Assembly (NCBI RefSeq): GCF_050015995.1
Contig: NZ_JBNHEP010000091.1
Span: 52,529-116,528, forward strand
Direction of reading: 5' to 3'
Source: Trichodesmium sp050015995
Lineage (GTDB): Bacteria > Cyanobacteriota > Cyanobacteriia > Cyanobacteriales > Microcoleaceae
Length of the DNA stretch: 64,000 nucleotides
Both the position numbers and the translations under genes were made by a program. Positions 53,360 to 63,917 of this stretch are shown one piece after another. Position 1 is the stretch's first letter. Each line of letters begins with the position of its first letter. The notes beneath the pieces were generated by a model. The model was not told where the DNA came from, made no database searches, and worked only from the letters and a program-made list of their open reading frames with translations.

Positions 53360-53610
53360 TAATTAGGTCGAATCTGGTAGCATCGGTACAATAGACATCT
53401 GGTGACAAGAGTCAAACATTTACTATAACTATAGTCGTTTAAGTTGAGATTGAGACAGACATTTCTTTCTCTCAAAGGATTTCAGCAGAAAAAGTGTTTC
53501 ATTCTTAAGTTAAATAGGGTTTAAGGAGAGGCTTTAAACCTTAATTATTCGGTAATTGGTATTAGAGAAAATTTTTGATAAAATGTTTAAATAAAATTAA
53601 TAAAATAGCT

Positions 53611-56600
53611 ATGAGTATAATTGTAACATCCTTAACGAATTACGAAATCGGCGACTTAATACATGAGAGCGAGCGCACTGTTGTGTATCGTGGAGTGGCT
53701 AAAGTAGATACTCAACCAGTAGTTATTAAACTGATGCGCAATGACTTTCCTTCTTTTCAGGAATTAGTCCAGTTTCGCAACCAATACACCATTGCTAAAA
53801 ATCTATCTGTTGAAGGTATACTCAAACCATTAGCTCTGTTAAATTATCAGAATCGCTATGCCTTAATTATGCCAGACTTTGGTGGCATTTCTTTAGGTCA
53901 ATATTATCAGAAATTATCACCTGGTGCAAAAGACATATCCAGATTTTTAGACATAGCTATTCAAATAGCAGAAATTGTCTATAAATTACACCAAAATCGA
54001 ATTATTCATAAAGATATTAAACCCGCAAATATACTAATTAATCCAGAAACTAAGCAAGTAAAAATTATTGACTTTAGTATTTCTAGCTTACTGCCAAAAG
54101 AAACTCAAACTATTCAAAACTACAGTGTCCTAGAAGGAACTTTAGCCTATATTTCCCCAGAGCAAACTGGAAGGATGAATCGAGGCATAGATTATCGCAG
54201 CGACTTTTATTCGTTGGGAGTAACCTTTTTTGAGATCTTAAATGGAACATTACCATTTGAAACTACTGACCCCATGGAATTGGTGCATTGTCATTTGGCG
54301 AAGATGCCTGTATTAGGTAACACCGAAGAGATTCCTAAAGTCTTGTCACAGATAGTGATGAAGTTGATGGCGAAAAATGCCGAGAACCGCTATCGAAGTG
54401 CTTTGGGTTTAAAATATGATTTGGAAAAATGCCGTCAGGAATGGCAGTTTAAGGGAGAAATAGAATATTTTGAGCTAGGGAGTAGGGATATAAGCGATCG
54501 CTTTCTCATCCCGGAAAAGTTGTATGGTAGAGAAATAGAAATACAAACTTTACTAGATGCCTTCGAGCGGGTAGCAATCCCCCCTCAATCCCCCCTGGGA
54601 AAGGGGGGGGGTTCAGAAATGATGCTGGTGGCAGGATTTTCTGGGATTGGAAAAACGGTGGTTGTAAATGAAGTTCACAAACCCATAGTCAGGCAAAGGG
54701 GTTATTTCATTAAAGGAAAATTTGACCAGTTTAATCGCTCCGTTCCTTTCTCAGCATTAGTACAATCTCTGCGGGATTTAATGGGGCAATTATTGAGCGA
54801 AAGGGATGCACAACTACAGCAATGGAAAGATAAAATTCTGGATGCAGTGGGGGAAAATGGGCAAGTAATTGTTGATGTAATACCGGAGTTAGAAAAAATT
54901 ATTGGCAAGCAACCTTCTGTGCCAGAATTATCAGGAAGTGCAGCCCAAAATCGTTTTAATTTACTGTTTGGTAAATTTATTCAAGTTTTCACTACAAAAG
55001 AACATCCTTTAGTAATATTCTTAGATGATTTACAGTGGGCAGACTCAGCTTCTCTAAATTTGATGAAACTGTTGATGAGTGAAGCCTCCAATTCCTATTT
55101 GTTGATGATAGGAGCATATCGGGATAATGAGGTATTTCCTGCTCATCCGTTAATGTTGACCCTGGATGAAATGGGGAAAGCACAAGCCACGATTAATACT
55201 ATTACTTTAGCACCTTTGTCGGTAGATAATATTAATCATTTGGTGGCGGATACCCTGAGTTGTGATGGAGAGGTGGCGAAACCATTAACAGAGTTGGTGT
55301 ATCAGAAAACCAAGGGAAATCCGTTTTTTACGACTCAGTTTCTACTGGGTTTGTATGGGGATGAATTAATTAAGTTTAATCGGGAAGTGGGGTATTGGGA
55401 GTGTGACATTGCTCAGGTGAGGCAACGAGCGCTGACGGATGATGTGGTGGAGTTTATGGCACAGAGGTTACAGAAGTTGCCGACGGAAACTCAAGAAGTG
55501 TTGAAGTTAGCTGCTTGTATTGGTAATCAGTTTGATTTAGGAACATTAGCAGTAGTTTGTGAGCAATCAAAGGAAGATACAGCAGATAGTTTGTGGAGGG
55601 CTTTGCAGGAGAGTTTTATACTGCCTCAAAGTCAGGTTTATAAGTTTTATCTTGGACTAAACAAACAAGATAATCGAGAGGGAAATTCTCAGGTTGTTAA
55701 TTATAAGTTTTTGCACGATCAGGTTCAACAAGCAGCTTATTCTTTGATTGCCAATGAACATAAACAGAAAACGCATTTGAAAATAGGTCGAATTTTATTA
55801 AAAAATATTCCACAACAGGAACAAGAAAATAAAATTTTTGATATCGTAAATCAATTAAATTTTGGATTAGATTTAATAAAAAAACCTGCTCAAAAAGATG
55901 AATTAGCCAAATTAAATTTTATTGCTAGCCGTAAAGCTAAGGATGCAACTGCATATGTTTCTGCTGCTAAGTATGCAGATAATTGCCAACGCTTACTTCC
56001 CGAAAATAGTTGGAATCATCAGTATGAATTAACTCTTTCATTACATCAATTACAAGCAGAAATAGCATATCTAACTGGTAATTTTATTGGGATGGAAAAA
56101 TTAGCCAAGCAAGTTTTACAAAAAAGCAAAACGACTCTTGATAAAGTCAAAATTTATGAAATCAAGATTGAAGCTCTGACCGCTCAAAAAGATATGCTTG
56201 GTGCAATTAATTCTGGATTAGAGATTTTAAAAATGTTGGGAGTAGAATTTCCCAATGAACCATCCCCTGCTGATATTGATGCTGCATTTAAAGAAACTGC
56301 AATCGCCATGGCAAATAGAAAACCATCTGAACTTTTAGAATTGCCACAAATGCAAAAAGCTGAATATGTCAATGGGATGCAAATTATGATGAACTTAATA
56401 CCATGCACTCACATGGCAAAGCCCCTACTTTTTCCTCTAACTATCTTAAAGCTGATTTATTTATCCTTGAGTTACGGTAATGCACCAGCTTCGAGCTTTG
56501 CTTATACGGTTTATGCAATACTATTATGGGACGCTGTTGGCGATATTGTATCTGCATACGAATTTGCTTGCTTGGGATTAGAGTTATCATCGCGATCTCC

Positions 56601-59577
56601 ACAAAACAACTTAAAACCAAGAACAGTCTTTGTAGCTTATTGCTTTTCCATGCATTGGAAGCAGCATTTGAGTCAAAGTTTACAACCTTTAGAGTTATCT
56701 TATTCTAATAGCTTGGAAGTTGGAGATTTGGCATTTGCAGGCTATTGTGCTAATACCCGAACTCGTCAAGCATTGTACATTGGTAAACCTTTGGATGAAT
56801 TAGCTTTGATGACAGCTAATTACAGCGAGGTTTTGCAAAAAATTAATCAAATAAATACTTTTAGCTACAATGAAATTTTTCGACAAACGATACTTAATTT
56901 AGTGGGTGACGTCGAAAATCCGGTTTTATTAATTGGTCAAGCTTGCGATGAAAAAAGTCAATTACCTATACTGGAAAATGCTAATGACGGACAAGGTTTA
57001 GCATTTTTATTTATTAATAAATTATTTTTAGCTTATACTTTTGGAAATTTCCATCAAGCTATAGAAAATGCCGAAAATGTCAAAAAGTATTTGTATGCGA
57101 TCGCAGCGATGTACATTGTATCCATATTTTATTTTTATGACTCTCTGTCTAGGTTACAAAAATTTACATCAGTTTCAGAGAACGAGCAAATAGATATTTT
57201 CCAATATGTAAATTCTAATCAAGATAAAATAAAAAATTGGGCGCATCATGCACCAATGAATTTTCAACATAAATATGATTTAGTTGAAGCAGAAAAACAT
57301 CGCGTATTAGGACAAAATGCTCAAGCACTCGAACTGTACGATCGCGCAATTTCTGGAGCTAAAATCAACGAATACCTGCCAGAAGAAGCATTAGGCAACG
57401 AACTAGCAGCCAAATTCTACCTCGACTGGGGCAAAGAAAAAGTTGCTGCGGGCTACATGCAAGAAGCCTATTACTGTTATGCTCGTTGGGGAGCCAAAGC
57501 TAAAACCGACGACTTAGAAAAACGCTATCCTGACTTACTCACTCCAATTTTAAAACAGGCAGCACAAAGCCTCAATTTCCTTGAAACTCTATCAACTTTT
57601 ACCCAATCTAGTATTTCAATTCATAATTCCATCACTGCTACCCATCCCTCTACTAGCAGTATCAATAGCGCTCTCGACTTTGCTACTGTACTCAAAGCCC
57701 AGCAAACCCTTTCAGCAACTATTGAGCTTGATGAATTACTGCGCCAACTAACTCAAATTATCTTACAACATTCAGGATGCGATCGCTGTGCCTTAATCCT
57801 TCCTGATGAAACTGGAGAATGGCAGGTACAGGCGATCACCACACCCAAGGAGATACAGCTATGCACTGAGCCACTTAATAACGATCGACATCTGCCTGTC
57901 AAACTGATTCAGTATGTTAAAAACACCTACGAAACAGTTGTTATTGATGACTTAGAGACAGATTTGCCGGTGGTAGACGATTATCTTAAGAAACATCAAC
58001 CTAAGAGTGTTTTGGCCTTACCAATGCTGAACCAAGGTCGTTGCATCGGCACAATATTCCTAGAAAACCACCTCACCAGTGGGGTATTTACACGCGATCG
58101 CATCCTGCTCCTGAACTTTCTCTGCACCCAAGCAGCAATTTCTATCCAAAACTCTTTGCTTTACAAAGAGTTGGAGCATTCCCTCCTAAAAGCTCAAAAA
58201 ACTTCCCAGGAACTGATAGAAACTGTAGCTATTTCTAAAGGACAACAGCAAATTTTGGCACTCATTGCCCAAGGATTACCTCTAACTCAAATGTTGGAAG
58301 AAACATCCCTATACATTGAAAGTCAGAGCCGCCATGCCGCTTATTGTTCTTTCTTGTTGCTTGAAGGCGGAGAACGGCTGCGCAATCTCGCCTCTCCTAG
58401 TTTACCAGCCGACTACTGTGCTTTGATTGATGGCGTTGCAATTGGCCCGGAGGTTGGCTCTTGTGGAAGAGCTGCCTATTACAAGGCATCGGTCACAGTG
58501 ACCGATATTGCCACCGATCCCCTGTGGGCTAATTTACAGGTTGCTTTATATTTTGGCCTATGTGCCTGCGCGTCTACGCCGATTTTAGGTGCAGATGGGC
58601 AAGTGCTAGCTACCCTAGCTATGTACCTACCTGAACCTGGTGAATTTACCCTGCACGATCGCCAGTTAATAGAAGTTGCCACCTACCTGGCGCGCATTGC
58701 TATTGAACGTCACCAAGCCGATATTGAGCTACAGCAACTCAATCTGCAAATGATCCAAGGGGAAAAAATGGCAACTCTAGGCAACTTAGTCGCGGGTGTC
58801 GCCCATGAAGTCAATAACCCTATTGGCTTCCTCAACGGCAGCATCGAAAACACCAAAGACTATGTGCAATATCTGTTTGAACATCTAGATACCTATCAAT
58901 CCCAACAACCTCCAAATGAGGTGGTGCAAGACAGTGCTGAAGAGATTGAGCTAGAATTTATCCTGGAAGATTTGCCTAAGCTACTGGACTCAATGCAAAA
59001 TGCAACCGATCGCATCAAAGGCATCAGCACCAGTCTCCGCACCTTCTCCCGTGCTGATACAGAACATAAAGTCAGCGCTAGTTTGCATGAAGGACTCAAT
59101 AGCACTCTGTTAATTCTGAAATATCGCCTCAAAGCGTCGGAGAAACGTCCGGGAATTGAAGTGGTTAAAAACTATGGTGATGTGCCTGATATAAACTGTT
59201 TTCCGGGACAACTTAACCAAGTATTTATGAATATTCTAGCTAATGCTATTGATATGTTCGATGAAGTCGCTCAACAAATGACCTTGGAGGATTTGAAGAG
59301 TAATCCTCAGAAAATCACAATTCAAACTGCGAATTTAACGGAACAAAATGTCGTGGAGATTCAGATTTCAGATAATGGCAAAGGGATACCAGATGAGGTC
59401 AAATCTAAGATATTTGAACATTTATTTACTACGAAGGGAGTAGGAAAAGGAACTGGATTGGGGCTGGCGATCGCCAAGCAAATTATTGAAGAAAAACATG
59501 GAGGTAAAATTGATTGTATTTCACAATTCGGTAAAGGCACAAAATTTATCATTACTTTACCTTTAAATTCAGGCTAA
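53611..59577 (+). CDS. Giant hybrid Ser/Thr-histidine kinase (STK-AAA ATPase-TPR-GAF-GAF-HK)
   Basis: About 1,990 residues. Order: Hanks-type kinase (about 53,640-54,440; IKLMRNDF Lys, HKDIKPANIL, DFS in place of DFG), a predicted ATPase of the NB-ARC/AAA kind (Walker A GFSGIGKT near 54,640, Walker B LVIFLDDLQWAD near 55,010), a long helical TPR-like region, GAF domains (about 57,690-58,160 and 58,235-58,720), a dimerisation helix with VAHEVNNPIGF (about 58,790), and an HATPase domain (about 59,170-59,570, GKGTGLGLAI). This is the layout of the HstK/Pkn41-type sensors known in Anabaena. It is probably cytosolic, since no membrane segment is seen. The ATG at 53,611 is chosen over a TTG at 53,575 by homology with the paralogue. 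Confidence 0.92.
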   Translation: MSIIVTSLTNYEIGDLIHESERTVVYRGVAKVDTQPVVIKLMRNDFPSFQELVQFRNQYTIAKNLSVEGILKPLALLNYQNRYALIMPDFGGISLGQYYQKLSPGAKDISRFLDIAIQIAEIVYKLHQNRIIHKDIKPANILINPETKQVKIIDFSISSLLPKETQTIQNYSVLEGTLAYISPEQTGRMNRGIDYRSDFYSLGVTFFEILNGTLPFETTDPMELVHCHLAKMPVLGNTEEIPKVLSQIVMKLMAKNAENRYRSALGLKYDLEKCRQEWQFKGEIEYFELGSRDISDRFLIPEKLYGREIEIQTLLDAFERVAIPPQSPLGKGGGSEMMLVAGFSGIGKTVVVNEVHKPIVRQRGYFIKGKFDQFNRSVPFSALVQSLRDLMGQLLSERDAQLQQWKDKILDAVGENGQVIVDVIPELEKIIGKQPSVPELSGSAAQNRFNLLFGKFIQVFTTKEHPLVIFLDDLQWADSASLNLMKLLMSEASNSYLLMIGAYRDNEVFPAHPLMLTLDEMGKAQATINTITLAPLSVDNINHLVADTLSCDGEVAKPLTELVYQKTKGNPFFTTQFLLGLYGDELIKFNREVGYWECDIAQVRQRALTDDVVEFMAQRLQKLPTETQEVLKLAACIGNQFDLGTLAVVCEQSKEDTADSLWRALQESFILPQSQVYKFYLGLNKQDNREGNSQVVNYKFLHDQVQQAAYSLIANEHKQKTHLKIGRILLKNIPQQEQENKIFDIVNQLNFGLDLIKKPAQKDELAKLNFIASRKAKDATAYVSAAKYADNCQRLLPENSWNHQYELTLSLHQLQAEIAYLTGNFIGMEKLAKQVLQKSKTTLDKVKIYEIKIEALTAQKDMLGAINSGLEILKMLGVEFPNEPSPADIDAAFKETAIAMANRKPSELLELPQMQKAEYVNGMQIMMNLIPCTHMAKPLLFPLTILKLIYLSLSYGNAPASSFAYTVYAILLWDAVGDIVSAYEFACLGLELSSRSPQNNLKPRTVFVAYCFSMHWKQHLSQSLQPLELSYSNSLEVGDLAFAGYCANTRTRQALYIGKPLDELALMTANYSEVLQKINQINTFSYNEIFRQTILNLVGDVENPVLLIGQACDEKSQLPILENANDGQGLAFLFINKLFLAYTFGNFHQAIENAENVKKYLYAIAAMYIVSIFYFYDSLSRLQKFTSVSENEQIDIFQYVNSNQDKIKNWAHHAPMNFQHKYDLVEAEKHRVLGQNAQALELYDRAISGAKINEYLPEEALGNELAAKFYLDWGKEKVAAGYMQEAYYCYARWGAKAKTDDLEKRYPDLLTPILKQAAQSLNFLETLSTFTQSSISIHNSITATHPSTSSINSALDFATVLKAQQTLSATIELDELLRQLTQIILQHSGCDRCALILPDETGEWQVQAITTPKEIQLCTEPLNNDRHLPVKLIQYVKNTYETVVIDDLETDLPVVDDYLKKHQPKSVLALPMLNQGRCIGTIFLENHLTSGVFTRDRILLLNFLCTQAAISIQNSLLYKELEHSLLKAQKTSQELIETVAISKGQQQILALIAQGLPLTQMLEETSLYIESQSRHAAYCSFLLLEGGERLRNLASPSLPADYCALIDGVAIGPEVGSCGRAAYYKASVTVTDIATDPLWANLQVALYFGLCACASTPILGADGQVLATLAMYLPEPGEFTLHDRQLIEVATYLARIAIERHQADIELQQLNLQMIQGEKMATLGNLVAGVAHEVNNPIGFLNGSIENTKDYVQYLFEHLDTYQSQQPPNEVVQDSAEEIELEFILEDLPKLLDSMQNATDRIKGISTSLRTFSRADTEHKVSASLHEGLNSTLLILKYRLKASEKRPGIEVVKNYGDVPDINCFPGQLNQVFMNILANAIDMFDEVAQQMTLEDLKSNPQKITIQTANLTEQNVVEIQISDNGKGIPDEVKSKIFEHLFTTKGVGKGTGLGLAIAKQIIEEKHGGKIDCISQFGKGTKFIITLPLNSG
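54578..54614 (+). repeat. In-frame G/C-rich palindromic insert in kinase gene 1
   Basis: CCCCCTCAATCCCCCCTGGG runs into a long G-run and encodes PPQSPLGKGGG between the kinase and ATPase domains. A similar insert is at 60,697-60,732 in the paralogue (PPQSPLSKGGG). The G-run is prone to length change. It looks like a REP-type palindrome that stayed in frame. Confidence 0.65.
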
Positions 59578-59731
59578 TATCATGTCTGTTTGAATACCTA
59601 CAATAAAAATTTTAGGGAATAGGGAGTAGGAGAATTTTTCAAGGTACTATGCTGGAAGGGAGGAGAAGATTTTTGACCTTGAGAATTATAATTAGAGTAA
59701 AGTTATAAAAAAGTGTTTTGAATAACTGGCC

Positions 59732-62700
59732 ATGAACTTAAATATAACATCCTTAACAGATTACGAAATCGGCGACTTAATACATGAGAGCGAGCGCACT
59801 ATTGTTTATCGCGGAGTGGCTAAAGTAGATACTCAACCAGTAGTTATTAAACTGATGCGCAATGACTTTCCTTCTTTTCAGGAATTAGTCCAGTTTCGCA
59901 ACCAATACACCATTGCTAAAAATCTATCTGTTGAAGGTATACTCAAACCATTAGCTCTGTTAAATTATCAGAATCGCTATGCCTTAATTATGCCAGACTT
60001 TGGTGGCATTTCTTTAGGTCAATATTATCAGAAATTATCACCTGGTGCAAAAGACATATCCAGATTTTTAGACATAGCTATTCAAATAGCAGAAATTGTC
60101 TATAAATTACACCAAAATCGAATTATTCATAAAGATATTAAACCCGCAAATATACTAATTAATCCAGAAACTAAGCAAGTAAAAATTATTGACTTTAGTA
60201 TTTCTAGCTTACTGCCAAAAGAAACTCAAACTATTCAAAACTACAGTGTCCTAGAAGGAACTTTAGCCTATATTTCCCCAGAGCAAACTGGAAGGATGAA
60301 TCGAGGCATAGATTATCGCAGCGACTTTTATTCCTTGGGAGTAACCTTTTTTGAGATGTTAAATGGAGTCTTACCATTTGAAACTACCGATCCTATGGAA
60401 TTAGTCCATTGTCATATGACAAAAACTCCTGCGAAGTCAAACTCTCAAGTACCGACGGCCCTGGTAAATATTGTCCTGAAGTTGATGGCGAAAAACGCGG
60501 AAGATAGGTATCAAAGTGCTTTGGGTTTAAAATATGACTTGGAAAAATGTCGGCAGCAATGGGAGTATAAGGGAGAAATAGAGTATTTTGAGTTGGGAGA
60601 GCGGGATATAAGCGATCGCTTCTGTATCCCGGAAAAACTCTATGGAAGAGTTGCAGAAGTGCAACAGTTATTAGGAGCATTTGAGAGAGTAGTAATCCCC
60701 CCTCAATCCCCCCTTAGCAAAGGGGGAGGTTCAGAGCTAATCTTGGTAGCAGGTTTCTCTGGGATTGGTAAAACAGTAGTTGTTAACGAAGTTCACAAAC
60801 CCATAGTCAGGCAAAGGGGTTATTTCATCAAAGGCAAATTTGACCAGTTTAATCGCTCCGTTCCTTTCTCAGCATTAGTGCAATCTCTGCGAGATTTAAT
60901 GGGGCAATTATTGAGTGAAAGTGATGCTCAACTACAGGAATGGAAAGATAAAATTCTGGATGCAGTAGGAGAAAATGGAAAAGTAATTATAGAGGTAATT
61001 CCGGAGTTAGAAAAAATTATTGGCAAGCAACCTCCTGTACCAGAACTTTCCGGTAATGCAGCACAAAATCGTTTTAATTTACTGTTTGGTAAATTTATTC
61101 AAGTTTTCACTACAAAAGAACATCCTTTAGTAATATTCTTAGATGATTTACAGTGGGCAGACTCAGCTTCTCTAAATTTGATGAAACTGTTGATGAGTGA
61201 AGCCTCCAATTCCTATTTGTTGATGATAGGAGCATATCGGGATAATGAGGTATTTCCTGCTCATCCGTTGATGTTAACCCTGGATGAAATGGGGAAAGCA
61301 CAAGCCACGATTAATACTATTACCTTAGCACCTTTGTCTGTGGATAATATTAATTGTTTAGTAGCAGATACCCTGAGTTGTGATGAGGAGGTGGCAAAAC
61401 CGTTAACAGAGTTGGTGTATCAGAAGACCAAGGGAAATCCGTTTTTTACGACTCAGTTTTTGTTGGGTTTGTATGAGGATGAATTGATTCAGTTTAATCG
61501 GGAAGTGGGGTATTGGGAGTGCAATATTATCGAGGTGAGGCAACGAGCACTGACGGATGATGTAGTGGAGTTTATGGCGGGGCGTTTGCAAAAATTGCCT
61601 GAAGATACGCAAAAAATCTTGAAATTAGCCGCCTGCATCGGCAATCAATTTGACTTAGAAACTTTAGCCATTATCTGCCAAACCAGTTCTGAGGAAGTCG
61701 CCGCTACTCTGTGGAGCGCTCTGGGAGAAGGACTTATTTTACCCCGGAGTCAAGCCTACAAGTTTTTCCAAGAATGGGGACAAGACAAAGATCAAGCCAA
61801 GGGAATTGTAGTGGAATATGACTTCTTGCACGATCGCGTTCAACAAGCGTCTTATTCTCTTATTCCCGAAGAGCATAAGCAAAAGACTCATCTAAAAATT
61901 GGACAATTGTTACTGCAAAATACCCCAGAAAGCTCGCGAGACGGGAAGATTTTTGCCATTGTCAATCAATTAAACTATGGTGCGGATTTAATCAAGCGAC
62001 CTGCTCAACGGGAAGAATTGGCACGCTTAAATTTACAAGCCGGACAAAAAGCCAAACTATCTACTGCATATCAAGGGGCGATCGCCTACCTGCAAACGGG
62101 ATTAAAACTGTTAGAGAGCGATAGTTGGACAACCCAATATGCTTTAACATTAAACCTCCATATAGAAACCCTAGAGGTTGAATACATCACAGGCAATATC
62201 CAGGAAGCCGAATCTCTTGCCGATATCGTTCAACAACAAGCGATCCAGCAACTCGATATTGTTAAAGTTTGGGAAATTAAAACCCAAATTTACATCAATC
62301 ATTTTCAAATGCCCCGCGCCCTCGACACCGGGTTTGAAGGACTGGAAATGTTGGGTTTATCGCTAACCAAAATCGAGGAATTCGCGCAAAAAAATCTTAC
62401 CCTTCCTCAAATTGCAGACATTGATAGCTTCCCAGAAATGGAGGAACCCTATAGTTTAGCCATGATGCGATTGCTGGCTTCTTTATATATACCTGCAATT
62501 AACATCAAACCCCAACTCATGTGGCCGATTTCTCTAACTCAGATCGATCTTTGCCAACGCAAAGGATATAATGCTCTCGCTGCCATTGCTTATAGCATTC
62601 ACGGAATGCTTTTATGTACAATGGGGAATATTCCCAAAGGATATCGTGCCGGACAACTGGCAGTTAAATTGCTCGATCGCTTTCATGCCAAAGCGATTTA

Positions 62701-63808
62701 CTGTCAGGTTTCTTTTATCTTCAGCACGCAGATTCAACATTGGCAAGAGCCAGTTCGTAATAGTCTTCCCGCTTTACTTGATGCCCTACAAATCGGATTG
62801 GATGTTGGGGATTTAACTTACGGGTCATTTTGCGTGACAAATTACTGCTCTACTTTGTTGTTGGCAGGGGAAAATTTAGAGGAAGTTCATAAACAACAAA
62901 ACCTTTATATCGATCTGATGGAGCGAAAAATCAAAAGTGAGTATGTTACCACTGTTATAAACATTTGGCGACAATTGAATGCTAATCTTCGGGGATTAAA
63001 TCCCGAACCGCATCAATTAATCGGAGACTATATCGATAAAAATGTATTATTGCCCCAGTTTGAAGCAAATCAAAGTGCTTGGCCGATCTTCGACATTTAT
63101 CTGAGCGAAACGCTCCTCTGTTATTTGCTCGGACATAATTCAGAAGCATTAACTTGCGCTGCTGAGAGCAAGAAATATATTCAAGCTGTTGGAGCCGCAC
63201 TTGTCAGTGCAGTAGCCAACTTTCTTGATTCTCTTGTTTTGTTAGCTCAATGTTCGCTAGAGCAACCCAAACAAAATCAACCATACCTCGATCGCGTTAC
63301 TGCAAATCAAGAAATGATGGGCAAGTGGTCAGTGGAAGCGCCAATGAATTTCCAGCATAAATACGATCTAATAAAAGCAGAAAAACATCGGCTTTTGGGT
63401 GAAAGAATGGCCGCAATGGAAATCTATGATCGCGCCATTGCTGGAGCAAAGAAAAACGAATACATTCAAGAAGAAGCCCTAGCAAATGAGCTAGCTGCCA
63501 AATTCTACTTTGACTGGGGCAAAGAAAAAATTGCCTGTATCTATATGCAATCAGCCTATTATTGTTATGCTCGCTGGGGTGCGAAAGCCAAAACTGACGA
63601 CTTAGAAAAACATTACCCTCACCTCCTGACACCCATTCTTGAAAAGCAAAAGCTTAGTTCCTTCTCCAATGCTACTCTCACCAATTTAACTCAAGGAACA
63701 ATTTCCCCAACTGCAACAGGAGCAGGAGAAATATTAGACTTAGCAACACTGATGAAAGCATCGCGCACCTCACGGGGTGACAAGCAGCTCAAAGCTATTG
63801 TTGTATAA
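59732..63808 (+). CDS. Paralogous giant kinase, truncated (STK-AAA ATPase-TPR only)
   Basis: 1,358 residues, colinear with the first part of the gene at 53,611: Hanks-type kinase, Walker A GFSGIGKT, Walker B LVIFLDDLQWAD, then helical repeats. The match stops at LDLATLMKASRTS, the stretch that leads into the first GAF domain, and the frame ends 10 codons later (stop at 63,806). Both GAF domains and the histidine kinase are absent. The kinase and ATPase motifs are intact, so a Ser/Thr-kinase-only protein could function. The truncation may be real or may reflect the nearby assembly end. The promoter spacer is 154 bp. Confidence 0.88.
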   Translation: MNLNITSLTDYEIGDLIHESERTIVYRGVAKVDTQPVVIKLMRNDFPSFQELVQFRNQYTIAKNLSVEGILKPLALLNYQNRYALIMPDFGGISLGQYYQKLSPGAKDISRFLDIAIQIAEIVYKLHQNRIIHKDIKPANILINPETKQVKIIDFSISSLLPKETQTIQNYSVLEGTLAYISPEQTGRMNRGIDYRSDFYSLGVTFFEMLNGVLPFETTDPMELVHCHMTKTPAKSNSQVPTALVNIVLKLMAKNAEDRYQSALGLKYDLEKCRQQWEYKGEIEYFELGERDISDRFCIPEKLYGRVAEVQQLLGAFERVVIPPQSPLSKGGGSELILVAGFSGIGKTVVVNEVHKPIVRQRGYFIKGKFDQFNRSVPFSALVQSLRDLMGQLLSESDAQLQEWKDKILDAVGENGKVIIEVIPELEKIIGKQPPVPELSGNAAQNRFNLLFGKFIQVFTTKEHPLVIFLDDLQWADSASLNLMKLLMSEASNSYLLMIGAYRDNEVFPAHPLMLTLDEMGKAQATINTITLAPLSVDNINCLVADTLSCDEEVAKPLTELVYQKTKGNPFFTTQFLLGLYEDELIQFNREVGYWECNIIEVRQRALTDDVVEFMAGRLQKLPEDTQKILKLAACIGNQFDLETLAIICQTSSEEVAATLWSALGEGLILPRSQAYKFFQEWGQDKDQAKGIVVEYDFLHDRVQQASYSLIPEEHKQKTHLKIGQLLLQNTPESSRDGKIFAIVNQLNYGADLIKRPAQREELARLNLQAGQKAKLSTAYQGAIAYLQTGLKLLESDSWTTQYALTLNLHIETLEVEYITGNIQEAESLADIVQQQAIQQLDIVKVWEIKTQIYINHFQMPRALDTGFEGLEMLGLSLTKIEEFAQKNLTLPQIADIDSFPEMEEPYSLAMMRLLASLYIPAINIKPQLMWPISLTQIDLCQRKGYNALAAIAYSIHGMLLCTMGNIPKGYRAGQLAVKLLDRFHAKAIYCQVSFIFSTQIQHWQEPVRNSLPALLDALQIGLDVGDLTYGSFCVTNYCSTLLLAGENLEEVHKQQNLYIDLMERKIKSEYVTTVINIWRQLNANLRGLNPEPHQLIGDYIDKNVLLPQFEANQSAWPIFDIYLSETLLCYLLGHNSEALTCAAESKKYIQAVGAALVSAVANFLDSLVLLAQCSLEQPKQNQPYLDRVTANQEMMGKWSVEAPMNFQHKYDLIKAEKHRLLGERMAAMEIYDRAIAGAKKNEYIQEEALANELAAKFYFDWGKEKIACIYMQSAYYCYARWGAKAKTDDLEKHYPHLLTPILEKQKLSSFSNATLTNLTQGTISPTATGAGEILDLATLMKASRTSRGDKQLKAIVV

Positions 63809-63917
63809 GGGTTTAAAGGATATAAGCAATGGTGAAAAATTGACTGATTTTATAAGAATGATAATCATTATTAGTGGTGGTGTGGGTGAGCGAAGGGAAC
63901 ACCCCAACCCCCAACCA
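63809..63917. other. Terminal spacer after the truncated kinase
   Basis: No gene. AT-rich sequence with GTGGTGGTGTGGGTGAGCG-type low complexity leads into the A-run. Confidence 0.5.
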
